This document shows positions 23,238 through 33,319 of a DNA stretch of 64,000 nucleotides, in pieces. How positions within the stretch are numbered: position 1 is the first letter of the stretch; each line of letters opens with the position of its first letter. Source of the DNA: Chaetomium olivaceum. Its lineage: Eukaryota > Ascomycota > Sordariomycetes > Sordariales > Chaetomiaceae. Both the position numbers and the translations under genes were made by a program. The DNA lies in assembly GCA_039881045.1 (NCBI GenBank), contig JAYWVB010000012.1:434001-498000 (forward strand). The letters run 5' to 3'. The notes beneath the pieces are model-generated. The model was not told where the DNA came from, ran no database searches, and was given only the letters and a program-made list of their open reading frames with translations.

Positions 23238-23615
23238 CGGAGTTGCAGAGAAGAATCCGCTCGAGGAACGGCAGCAGGGGCCGGCCGCGAACCGCGGGGC
23301 TGCGGAAGGCCGCGGCGGTGGAGAACGCCGCAAGCACGATTGAGCGCTGGACTGGGGGAGCTGTAGATACAAACAGGGTAGTGGAAGACGCTTGGAGAGC
23401 GAGGTGGCTAAAGGAACGGGACGGCAGAGCAATCACCAGACCGGCGGACGACTTTGACCATCAGCGAGAGACGCTATTCTGAGATGAAACCCTAAGATCT
23501 GCTGATCCAGATCCAAACGGGAGCAATAGGCCTACGGGACTACCTGTTTACACGGGGAGTCCCAGAGGTCCTAACGCCCGCCTGCCAGTGCGGCGAAGGA
23601 CGGGAGACTGCCGAA
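23238..23615 (+). mobile_element. Tad-like LINE fragment (same family as 33.3-36.6 kb)
   Basis: This matches the 3' coding part of the LINE at about 35806-36195 in the same orientation (GGGGCCGGCCGCGAAC, GAGCTGTAGATACAAACAGG, CGCCCGCCTGCCAGTGCGGC). It has an internal deletion of about 30 bp near 23500 and abrupt ends. It is a relic with no coding capacity. Confidence 0.9.
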
Positions 23616-23958
23616 CAGTGCATTCAGGGGACGCATTCAAGGGATGCAAGGTGAGGTTTAGGTTGCAAGGGCAATTCGCGGAAGTCCAACCAACAGTCAA
23701 GTATGAAGTGTTGGTCTTGCCGGAATGTACGTGGAAATCCACCATCTTAGTACAAGAGATTCAGTGCCCCAACCAAGGCTCACAAAATCAGCTGACAGGA
23801 CCAGCAGGCTGATCAAACCCTGCAGTATCGATACTCCAACCCACAGCCGTGATATCGTGCGCCACCCATAACGTCCGACGAGACCGACCGAAATGAACAG
23901 AGAGGCAAAGAAACATAAAGCGGAGGAAACCTTACCTCTCATGCCGCAGCCCAACTGA
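23616..23958. other. Intergenic, no gene recognised
   Basis: This lies between the LINE relic and the 3' end of the dynamin-like gene. It probably includes that gene's 3' UTR. Confidence 0.45.
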
Positions 23959-26947
23959 TCAGGCATCGCCAAATTGCGTGGCCGAGTACACCATCACCCG
24001 GTCCGCAATACCATTCGCATGGCCAACACCAAGCGTCCCCATGCTATCCTGCGACGCATCAAATCCATTGGTATACTGCGACTGCGAGGCGGCAGCGGCA
24101 GCCGCAGCCAACTGCTGCTCATGGGCGTGGCGCTCCAGGTTGACAATGATATCCATCGCGCCATCAAGCGTCTCCTTCTCGGCGCGCAGATCCCGACGCT
24201 TCTGCTCTATTTCGGGGCCCTCCGACATCAATCGCTCCAGTACGTCCGGGGCGGTCGAGCTGCTAGTGAGGCCTAGCTTCTCGTGCAGATACGTTTCAAT
24301 CACAGACGCCACCCGCGGCAGCAGGCCCGACATGACATGGATCGAAACATAATCCACAAACCGGTTAGCCGCAGTGAGGTAATACCCACGGATGTATGCC
24401 GCGACAGCGAGTTCAGGCTCGAAGGGATCCGGGCCGAGGTTCTTGAGCTCGTTGACCATCTTGGACTCTTCCTGCTTCCGGTCCTCGTCGGTCATGTCCT
24501 CCATCTCTGGGACGGCACAGAGCTCCTCGCCGTTGTAGGCGGCAATGCGGAAGTGGTTGCGGTGGCGTACCAGGATCTGCTTTTCCGCGGCCTGGTTGCG
24601 CTTGAGCGCTCCTTCGTCTTTGGTGAAGAGCCGCTTGGATTCGAGATTGTAGATAAAGTCGAGTTGGGCGCGCAGCTCGGTGCGGTGGGTTTCGATAAAG
24701 GCGCGCATGTGCTCGCGTGACTCTCTGTAGACGGCGCGGTTTGTGAGGTGCGCGAACGCGACGTCGAGAATCGTGAAGATCTCGCTCTGGAGAAGGGCAA
24801 GCGTGTTGTCCACGAACTTGTGGAGGTGTCTGTCCCAGCTTTTGGCGGCCTCGGTGAACAATGATTCGTAAACGCTGGCAGACACGAGACCGGGTTGGCC
24901 TGGGACTGCGGCACGCCTGATGAGGTGCCGGATGTCCATCAGACTCCTAGACCGGCCGTCTCGGGAAGACGTCATAGCCGGCGTCGCACTTCGCGTATGG
25001 CGAGGGGTTGAGGGGAACATGGGGTTGTCCCGCGCCTCGGTCTTGACGACGGCATTCACTCGCCGCTGCCTCTTGGGATTGGACGCCTGGGTCAAGTCCA
25101 TGGCCGGAGCTGGGCGTTTCCGAACGGTGGGAGATGGTGTCGGGCTGTCACCGTCGAGGTCGACGACCACTGGGGATGGTTTCGACACCTTCGCGTGCTC
25201 GCGAACGTTGAACTTTGGCTTCATATTGAGAATAAGGGCCTTAAACCGTCCGCCGTAGCTATCGTTCCAAGAACTCATAAAGTCTTGGCGCATGACACGA
25301 TCTTTGACTCGAATTGTAAACTCCGCCAGCCTGTTCATAATCTCCAGCTCGGGGTTCGGCGGTGGATCGGGGTATTTTTTCAGTTGCTTCGAAATGTCGG
25401 CGAGGGGGTGTCTACCTTCTCCCTCACTTCCGGCAGTCTAAGGCGAGGTGAGGTTAGTTACATGCTTGTGGAGAATGGTTTCGAACAAACTCACGTCTTG
25501 GCAAACTCTTCACCCAGCTTCTCGGACAGGAACACCTTGAGCTTCTCAACGCCGCACTTCTCCTTAAAGTGATCAAATACTTCGGGCCAGTGGCCTGTAG
25601 CATCCGCAGTACGGTTGAAAAACCTCTCCTCCATCTTGTTCTGCTCGTCCAGGTCGCTACCCTGGCGGGAAGTAATAAAATAACCAAAACCGGTTTGGTG
25701 GGCTTCTCCGTTGAGCATGCCAAGCCAGCCCGAGGCAGCATGGTCGTCGCGCGGCAGTAGATCGGCCTTGGTCATGACGCCAATACACCGGTTTTGGGCT
25801 CGTTGGCCCCTGATGATCTTGAGGGCAAGGGAATTTTCCGTGTCCTGGTTCATCGGAACCGCGCAGAGGATAATCGCACTAGGGCGCGAAATGTATTCTC
25901 GCATAAGGTTCTGGACAACGCGCTCCAGAAAGATGTCCTCGCTGCGCCTGGTAGTCATGAAAACGCCGGGAAGGTCGTAGAAGTTTAGATCCGCTAGATC
26001 TGGACCCTTGACCTCCAGCTCTATGGTATTCGGAGAGAATTGCGCTTCAGATCTCTCCTCTTTCTTCTTGACTTGCTCAAGATGTTGCTCGCGAGTGTTG
26101 TCAGATGCTTCGCCCTTCAGCTTCGGGATAAAGAACTGGTAATGGGTCGATGGATTCAGAATGGCAACTTGGGCACAGCGAAGAACGGTTTCGATCTCCT
26201 CGGAGTCGAACTGGTCCCTCACGGTTTTGAACTTGCGCCGTGCTTGACGGCTGGGGTCGAGTTTGGCCCACGGTGGGAATTTGTTGTTCCCTGTAACGTC
26301 TCGCTCCGTGAGCGGGTGGTTGGGTGGACAAAAGTCGTAATCTTGCTTCAAAAAGACACGGCATGACCACTCATCGGCGCGAGAGACGCGGATGTGAATT
26401 GGGCACCGAGTGCAAGTTCCACTGCTGCGAGGGAGGCTGAGCCCCGCGATGGCGGACATAAGACTGGATTTGCCGGAGGACTGGTCCCCGACGAGAACCA
26501 GCTCTGGCAAGCTGGCGACATGCTGGATGCCGCGGGCTTGAAGCTCGCCCAATGCATCGTTGATGTCTTTGAGCTTCTGGCCCATGCAGTGAAGCGCTCG
26601 ATTGGCCCCAGCGAAGGAGCTCTGGACACTTTGCGAGCCCAAGGGGTTGAGCTCATGCTCGGACTTGGGCCCACGTCGAAACTCCAGCATTACGAGGTCA
26701 TCATCCTCATCCTCCGGACCGTTGGGTGGACTGGACGCCGTCGTAGGTCGTACACAAAGTTCGATACTCGCTGCCACAAGTCAATCATTTATTTGCGCTA
26801 GAGTCGGAGATACCACTTACGTGCTGCCGAACGGACTGGACGTCGCCTCTGAACTCGCTCACTAGCCGTTTCAGACGGGGCATCCGGAATGGAGTCCGGA
26901 GTCGCCATTGAGCGGACTCGGCCGCTTTCTTGTTTGATGCGCGGCAT
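23959..26947 (-). CDS. Dynamin-like GTPase (paralogue 1)
   Basis: There are three exons: 26947-26821, 26770-25495 and 25437-23959, with introns of 50 and 57 nt. The total is 960 residues if one base missing from a C run (G5 on the plus strand at 25404-25408) is allowed for. As written, the frame breaks there, just after TLPEVREKVDTP. The GTPase domain has P-loop LVGDQSSGKSSLMSAI, G2-region TRCPIHIRV, G3 FYDLPGVF and G4 GVMTKADL. The C-terminal exon holds the stalk and an effector-type region (LAVAAYIRGYYLTAANRFVD, VSIHVMSGLLPRVASVIETY). An extra linker of about 150 residues, rich in Pro, Ser and Arg, sits between head and stalk (RKRPAPAMDLTQASNPKRQR), with an NLS-like basic cluster. Such large GTPases remodel membranes. 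This divergent, lineage-specific type has no assigned role. The frame break is probably a read error. Confidence 0.85.
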
Positions 26948-28084
26948 CACGACTTAGATGAATTGATCTAATGGGTTGTTAGTCGAATGAAACGGATTGA
27001 TCAAAGTGGGGGATGAAGATGAAAAGCGTTGCAAGGAAAATGGTCACGACTTGCCTGTTTCGACCGACTTGTTTTGATTCGGCCAATCGCTAGAATCGCT
27101 GACGACCGACTGATCCTATTGAACGAGGGGCAGTGCACGGACCATGTAACACAGCTGTACCCCTGCTGGGTAACAGCGCCCCATCTGGCCTCGTCGAGAA
27201 CGGCTGCCCTTAGGTTCCTTTGGTTCCTCAGCGTTGTCTTCACCATTTCGAACCTCCAGACTACAACAAAGCCCATTCTTACAGACTCGCCGTGTCTCTA
27301 CAGTTCCGCACCGCGAAAAGTCCAACGGCGCTGGCGGCGCGACGAAGGCCGTGATCCTGGTCAGTGGTTGGCGGGGAATTGGGGGGCAATTCGATTACTG
27401 CCACACCACCGTCGAGCGCCGGGCGATAACCTGGCCTCCGGCTGGCCGGCTGGGCAAAGCCCGCGACGAGGCGCGGTTCCTGCTTACCGCCCTGTTCCAT
27501 AGTTCGGCGTGGTGAGCGGCACGGAGGCCAACGGGCCCGCAAAAGTTTGGCCCTGCCATTGTACTTCGCGAACTGGTTTGCCTCGAATACCCTCGTCACC
27601 TCGTTCACGAACCAATCGCCATCCTCGCGGCTCCCCTAGGACGCCTATGATACCACCAGAATCGGTTATCACACAGATAGAGCTCACGGCTGTGGGTGGC
27701 TGGGGTGTACGGATCACCCATATCTTTTCAATTGATGAGTGTTCTCTCTCTCTCTTCAGCAGTAGGACATCGCCCTAACTCTTATCAATTACTCGTTGCC
27801 CAACCCCTAGAGACACTCAATCGAGCTTCCAAGTTTTGAATGCCTCCATTTCCATCGCTATGAAGCTCTGGAACGCCGCCTGAAACTCGGCAATCGAACC
27901 GACACAATCAAGTGTGTAAAAAATATCAATCCTTTTCTTAGCTCTGTTTCCGGCGTCATCCTCCGGTTTGATGACATCTGGAGCATAACTTCGGGCGGAC
28001 ACTCCATGACGATGGTTGCGTACCGAGGCGATACCTAAGTATCCTGGTTAGTCCGGCGGTTGTTGTGTTGCCCTGACCTCCTTA
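26948..28084. other. Intergenic, no supported gene
   Basis: Only short open frames without domains are seen. The right part (27817-28084) borders the casein kinase remnant and may contain decayed sequence of it. Confidence 0.4.
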
Positions 28085-28810
28085 TCATAGATCTCTCTTC
28101 GACCTCTTTGGAATTGGAGCTGCCCAACCTCTCCATCGTAGGCCTTTCCCCGACATCTTTGTCTTTGGGGCTCTCTGTGACCTCTGCGTCAATGGCGCCG
28201 TGGGATTGACTTCGCTCTCCATCTCGTCGAACAACTTCTCAGTGCAGTCGAAAACGTGGTTATATTCGAACCCTTTCGATCGAAATCGGCGATGGAAAAG
28301 CCGGCGAAGGTACGAGTAGTCAGGCTTGTCATCGAAAGTCAGGCGCCGGGTGTAATCGATGTATTCGGCAAATTCTCCAGGGAGAAAGCCGTCGCAGAGT
28401 GCTTCGCCCGACAGGCCCTCCTTCATTTCCTTGATCCGCTCGTCTTTCTCGTCGTTTGTAGCAGCCTTCAGACCCAGCCATGGCAACGAGCCCCGAGCGA
28501 AATACACGAAAACGTACCCAAGGGACTCCAAGTCGTCTCCCCAAGACTGTTCTTCCTGCGCATTAGCAAGGGCGGGTAGCATTGTGATAAAATACCTACC
28601 ACGGCCGTTGTGGTTGTTGATACTTGCATACCGCCTAGTGCCGTCCAATGGGACGCCTTTCATATCCTTGCAACGCTCGAGGCCAAAATCAATCGTGTAG
28701 AGGGTTTCCCTGTTTATCGAGCCCCATCAAAAAGTTGTCTGGCTTGATATCGCGATGCAGGAAGCCCTTCGAATGGATGTATTGGATACGCGAGATGGCC
28801 TACGTTTTTC
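28085..28810 (-). pseudogene. Casein kinase 1-like kinase, C-terminal remnant
   Basis: Catalytic-loop sequence HSKGFLHRDIKPDNFLMGLD is readable at about 28790-28730. The frame is then lost by one base before the DFG motif (TIDFGLE is in another frame), and it continues as KGVPLDGTRRYASINNHNGR, DDLESLGYVFVYFARGSLPW and FDDKPDYSYLRRLFHRRF. These are CK1 signature segments (the HRDIKPDN loop, the RYASIN and ESLGY blocks). The N-terminal lobe with the glycine loop is not found upstream, where the sequence is unrelated. It lies head to head with the intact CK1 gene at 29.4 kb and is clearly diverged from it. Confidence 0.8.
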
Positions 28811-29392
28811 AGTATCCGGTGTGGACGGGTATGGTGTGTCAGCATCGCAGTAGGGTCATTGAGAAATCCAAGCCCTTGCCTGTACCGGCCACACTCTCAA
28901 ATATGAATCTTCACAAGTCCCGGCCGACGTCAAGGGTGTCGTTATCAGATTCGCATCGTTGAAGATTTTGATCACGTCGTCTAGCAACATTTTGATACCG
29001 CCACTGTATACCACCTATGCAGTGACGACGGAGGTGGCGATCGTAAAGGAGTTCGAGAGATGGTTGAGGAGGGGCGATTCTGAGCCACAAGATGCCGGCG
29101 TGTAGGCTTAGGATTCGGCCCCACAAGAGGAGTGTAAAAGGTTCGGCAATCAAGGTAGACCGGTGCCATGGTGTTGTCAGTAATTACGCGCTGCTAAGTT
29201 ACAGAATAGTGCCAAAAGTTGGAGGGGAAACAACGCCGGGAAAGAAACCGGCCTGGTGCCAACAGCCGAACACCCTGCGGAGCGCAAGCGACTTTCTCGC
29301 CACAGCCTGCACAACCAATTCGAGACGTGCCCACCGCACACCGCGCGATCAAATAAACGACGCGGCCAGCCTAATGCAAACTACACCGCAAG
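28811..29392. other. Spacer between the two divergent CK1 copies
   Basis: No gene was recognised. It must contain the promoter of the intact CK1 gene. Confidence 0.45.
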
Positions 29393-30525
29393 ATGGCGAT
29401 GGTACGAACTCTCAAATAGAATTTGGCTTGGATAGCACCACCAGCCTTTTTTCTTGGTCGTGAGGCGGATTGATTACTGATGGATAATAGGAGATTCACG
29501 GCGGAAACAAATACCGGATTGGTCGCAAGATTGGTTCGGGATCGTTCGGCGATGTCTATTTGGGGACCAACATCATCTCCGGCGAGGAGGTGGCCATCAA
29601 GCTCGAGAGTCACAAGGCAGAGCACCCGCAGCTTGAATATGAGGCTCGCGTCTACAAGTCTCTTGCTGGCGGTGTTGGCATCCCATTTGTTCACTGGTTC
29701 GGTACTGGATGCGACCACAACGCTATGATTCTAGATCTTCTAGGACCCAGCTTAGAGGACCGATTCAACTTCTGCAATCGCAAGTTCTCGCTCAAGACGG
29801 TCCTGCTGCTCGCCGATCAGTTCATTTCGCGCATCGAATACATCCACGCCAAATCGTTCATCCACCGCGACATCAAGCCCGAGAACCTTCTTATGGGCCT
29901 TGGAAAGCGTAGCAATCAAGTCAATGTGATTGACTTTGGCCTTGCAAAGGAGTACCGCGACCCGAAGACACACTCCCACATCCCCTACAGAGCGAAAAAG
30001 GACCTGACGGGCACGGCACTCTATGCCTCCATCAACACCCACCTTGGTATTGAGCAGTCCCGCCGCGACGACATGGAGTCACTCGGTTACGTCATGCTCT
30101 ACCTCTGTCGTGGCTCGCTCCCGTGGCAGGGTCTCAAGGCTTCCACCAGGGACGAGAAGCACGGCCGCATCATGGAGAAGAAGATGAGCACACCTACCGA
30201 TGAGCTCTGCCGTGGGTTGCCCAATGAGTTTGCCATTTACCTGAACTACGCCCGGTCACTCCACTTCAAGGACAAACCTGACTACAGGTATCTGCGAGCG
30301 ATTTTCCGCAACCTTTTTGTCCGTGAAGGTTTTCAGTACGATTACATTTTTGACTGGACCGTCTACAAGCACAAGGAGAATGCGCAGGCCATCCAGAAAA
30401 CTGCCCGCCATAGTGTTGCGTTTCCGTTGATTAGCTTGCAGAAGGCCGCTAAGCACGGCGGGGAGGACGGCCCAACTCGCGAGGATGGGCTCGTCAAAGA
30501 GAATCTCGACTCCCCATCGCGGTGA
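29393..30525 (+). CDS. Casein kinase 1 (delta/epsilon, Hrr25-type) paralogue
   Basis: A 9-nt first exon (ATGGCGATG, 29393-29401) is spliced over an 89-nt intron (GTACGA..ATAATAG) to 29491-30525, giving 347 residues. The glycine loop IGRKIGSGSFGDVYLG, catalytic loop FIHRDIKPENLLMGLGKR, VIDFGLAKEYRDPKTHSHIP, GTALYASINTHLGIEQSRRD and FQYDYIFDWTVYK are all in place. In the CK1 signature the usual GTARYASIN reads GTALYASIN here, and HRDIKPDN reads HRDIKPEN. The protein has the full kinase fold but a short tail compared with typical Hrr25. CK1 kinases phosphorylate Ser/Thr sites in DNA repair, trafficking and meiosis. The substitutions suggest a diverged extra copy rather than the essential gene. 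Confidence 0.88.
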
Positions 30526-30997
30526 TTCTAGCAACCAGCGCCGCACCGCTCGCACCATGACGGTAGCCACTACCATGACAATGTCGCCCCCCAACCTACA
30601 CCGCGTCCCCACCACGGAAACAGTCGGCGCCAGCGGATCGAGAGCGGGAGTAGGGGCATCAGTCGGCGCAGGCGTCCCGTTTGGGTTCGCCGCCACCGAG
30701 AACTTCTTCCCGTCATGGGAGGCCCGCAAACGCCGTCAGGTGTGGTACTACGCCATGTGCGCGTTGTGCCTTTTCCCGTTTATCGCACCGCTCGTCTACT
30801 GGGGCACGTTTGACGCCGCACCGTGGCGGTACACACACGGCGAGGCGGAGTTGCTAACGAGGCGCCGGCGGTGGAACATATTGGTTGTCGGCGTCGCGTC
30901 CGCTGTGGCGTGGTTAGTCGTGCTGGTTGTTTTGGTCACCGTGATGGTTATTCGGAAGGTGGGGGAGGGCGTGCTTAGAATCGTGTGGGGAAACTAG
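30485..30997 (+). CDS. Small two-helix membrane protein of unknown function
   Basis: This open frame overlaps the last 41 bases of the CK1 gene in another frame. The start may be 30485 or the later ATG at 30557 (MTVATTMTMSPPNLHRVP), which avoids the overlap. Two hydrophobic helices are visible: YYAMCALCLFPFIAPLVYWG and NILVVGVASAVAWLVVLVVL. Between them are the basic stretch LLTRRRRW and a preceding block FFPSWEARKRRQVW. It probably sits in a cell membrane with both helices spanning. No enzyme motif is visible, and I do not recognise a named family. Confidence 0.6.
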   Translation: MGSSKRISTPHRGDSSNQRRTARTMTVATTMTMSPPNLHRVPTTETVGASGSRAGVGASVGAGVPFGFAATENFFPSWEARKRRQVWYYAMCALCLFPFIAPLVYWGTFDAAPWRYTHGEAELLTRRRRWNILVVGVASAVAWLVVLVVLVTVMVIRKVGEGVLRIVWGN

Positions 30998-33305
30998 AGT
31001 TGTGAGGTTAAGCTGGGATACGAGCCGGTGAGCGTGACATGATCGCCCTGGAGTCAGCTTTGTCGAGGGATGTTAGGTGGGCAAGGGTGAGATTAAAGTC
31101 CAATAATCTCCGTTGTTGTTTGACGAATTCGCGGTTGGGTCAAGGGGGTGGCACCCCCTGTCCAAAAAAAGCCGTAACTACACCAGAACCATCACCCAGC
31201 ACTTTAATGCATTACAATTCAGTCAAAACGCGGCCAAATCTATCGATTTTAAGTGCGTTCTAATGCCCTGTTATGGCTTCCTCCATTTCTTTCACTCGGG
31301 TAAAGACGGGATCTGGGTGCGCGACGGAGGGTAGATCCGGGGAGGTCAGTGGGACACTCTGCCATCCAGTGGGCTACGCCGACTAGCTCTCGTCGGCGCC
31401 GGCGTACACCGTGATAGGGTCCAACCCAATCCATGGGCCATGACGTCGAGGACATATGCGGCGTCGTCAAGTCTTCTGACGTACGGAATCGGGATCAACT
31501 GCGGAATACAAGGCCCCGATGACTACCTCGTCCAACCATCCGCGGTTTCCCCTAGGCACCCCTGGGAACGTCGGCAAGGCTGTCATCTCCCGCCGGGGGG
31601 GCGGGCCGGGCCTTGGACCGCTTGGGGGGTGACATACTCCGAGACTTGGAACCCTCCCTCTTGATGCTTGGAGTGAGGCTCTTGGTTATACAGTCCCTAG
31701 AGCCTGCTCTCGGGGGGCGCGCCTTCTTGCGGTTGGCCCCTGACTTCTCGCCCGGCGATTGCGCAGCCTCCCATTGGGTGTGTATGAAGTCCGATCCTTC
31801 CGCGGCGTTTTCAACAAGTAGGAGAATCCGAGTAATGCTTTTCGAAGCTCGTGAACGTAGCCTTGACGGTGCTATCCTGAGGGATTTCTGGGTTGCATGC
31901 CGGACACCGGATCTTAGGTTTTGATTTTGCCGCCTCTCGGCGCAGGTGGTCGTTCCACTTATTAAATTCCATTTCTTGAAAATGGCAAAGGCTCGTCCAA
32001 GTCAATTAGGGCTCGAGGTGTTACGGTCGTGCAGGCAAAGAGATATCGCTGCAAGGAGATGTTGTCACAAGAAGATGCTGCCACAAGCTGATGTCCATAA
32101 TATGAAGAGTTTGCCCTGGGATGTACGTGATCCTTTAATACATCGCTTTGGCACACACACGGGGTTGATCCAGTGCGCGGACAAGAATGGGATTGGGCCT
32201 TTGGGCATGGCGGGAGGTAATACTTTTCTGAGGATTTGCATTGCTATGCTTGAACCCTGCCTTTTTGGACCCTGCATTTTCACCGTGACAAAGGCGATCG
32301 GTGTTCGGTACGAAATACTGCTTCCCACGTGACTTGGAGACCCCTGCAGACTAAAACGCGTCACGGTTGCACACCACAACCCGCAATGGACCCAGGCGTT
32401 TTACGAATCGCCGAACAGTGAAAGGGACTACATTCGGTAAGCCCCCGATTACATTAGCCTAGAATTGGCCTCGCATACCAATCCACCCGGCCCTACAGCT
32501 GCCCGATGTGCTGTCGTCTCGGGCTCCTCGGAACCCTCATCCTCTTCTTCCAAGCACTCAACGACCGCCGCGCCCAGAAGCGGGCCGCCCGCGTCAAGCA
32601 AGCGGCCAAGAAGCACCCTCCCAAGATCGGCCACCACCTCCAATATCGATAACATAACCATGCTCCACGAAATCCTCCTCTGCCTCTCCGGCCCCCCTCC
32701 CCCCCCTCCTCCGCTCCGCCTCCTCCACATCCTGATACCCCCTCTGTAAATACCCCCCCCCGCCCCCCTCGACAACGCCAACGACAACAACAACGCCACC
32801 AACGCGCCCTCCTCTTCTCCCTCGCCCACCTCAGCGACCTACACATCCACCTGCTGACCTCCACCGCCCACACCGCAACCGCCCACCCGTCCGTCATCTG
32901 CCGGGCCGTCGCGTCCGCCACCGACGTCCTGCACCTAGCCGCCTTCCGACGCAAAGTGCGCGTTGTCGAGGAGACGCTCCTGTGCAAGGGTGCTGCGCTG
33001 GTCAGGGCGTATGATATCGTGCCGCTGACGGCGGTGGGGGCGGAGTTTGTGGGGTGGGGGAGGAGGTTGGAGTGGAGGCCTCTGCTGGGTGTACGGGGGG
33101 CAAAGGGTGATAGATTTTTTTTTCGGTGGGGGGGGGGTATTTACAGACGGGGTATCAGGATGTGGAGGAGGCGGCGAGGAGTTTGGTCGGTGTATTTAAT
33201 ACTAGTTTTACTCTTTACTTCGAGGTAATCCCCAATGGGGGCGCCCGGGGTTTGCTAAGCCGGGTATATGGCAATGGTGGGGAGTGTGCCGTAAGGTTAG
33301 GCAGT
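30998..33305. other. Long stretch without an intact gene; decayed coding fragments
   Basis: Pieces look like former coding sequence. The minus strand at about 31811-32005 reads KIRCPACNPEIPQDSTVK with a later His and Cys (zinc-finger-like). The plus strand near 32790-33090 reads LHIHLLTSTAHTATAHPSVI followed by LCKGAALVRAYDIVPLTAVG. Neither has a full frame or a recognised family. An inverted repeat is listed separately. Confidence 0.4.
32716..33174. repeat. Inverted repeat, 46-bp arms
   Basis: The arm at 32716-32761 (CCGCCTCCTCCACATCCTGA.., ending in a C run) is matched in reverse complement at 33129-33174 (a G run, then GTATTTACAGACGGGGTATC..). There is one mismatch in 46 bp and a 367-bp spacer. 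The spacer itself reads as coding-like sequence on the plus strand. The structure could be a foldback element or an inverted duplication of an exon edge. Confidence 0.8.
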
Positions 33306-33319
33306 AATAATAACCAGAC
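33306..33319 (+). repeat. Target duplication, left of LINE
   Basis: AATAATAACCAGAC (14 bp) recurs at 36588-36601 directly after the LINE. Part of it overlaps the AAT repeat of the LINE tail, so the exact length is uncertain. Confidence 0.65.
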
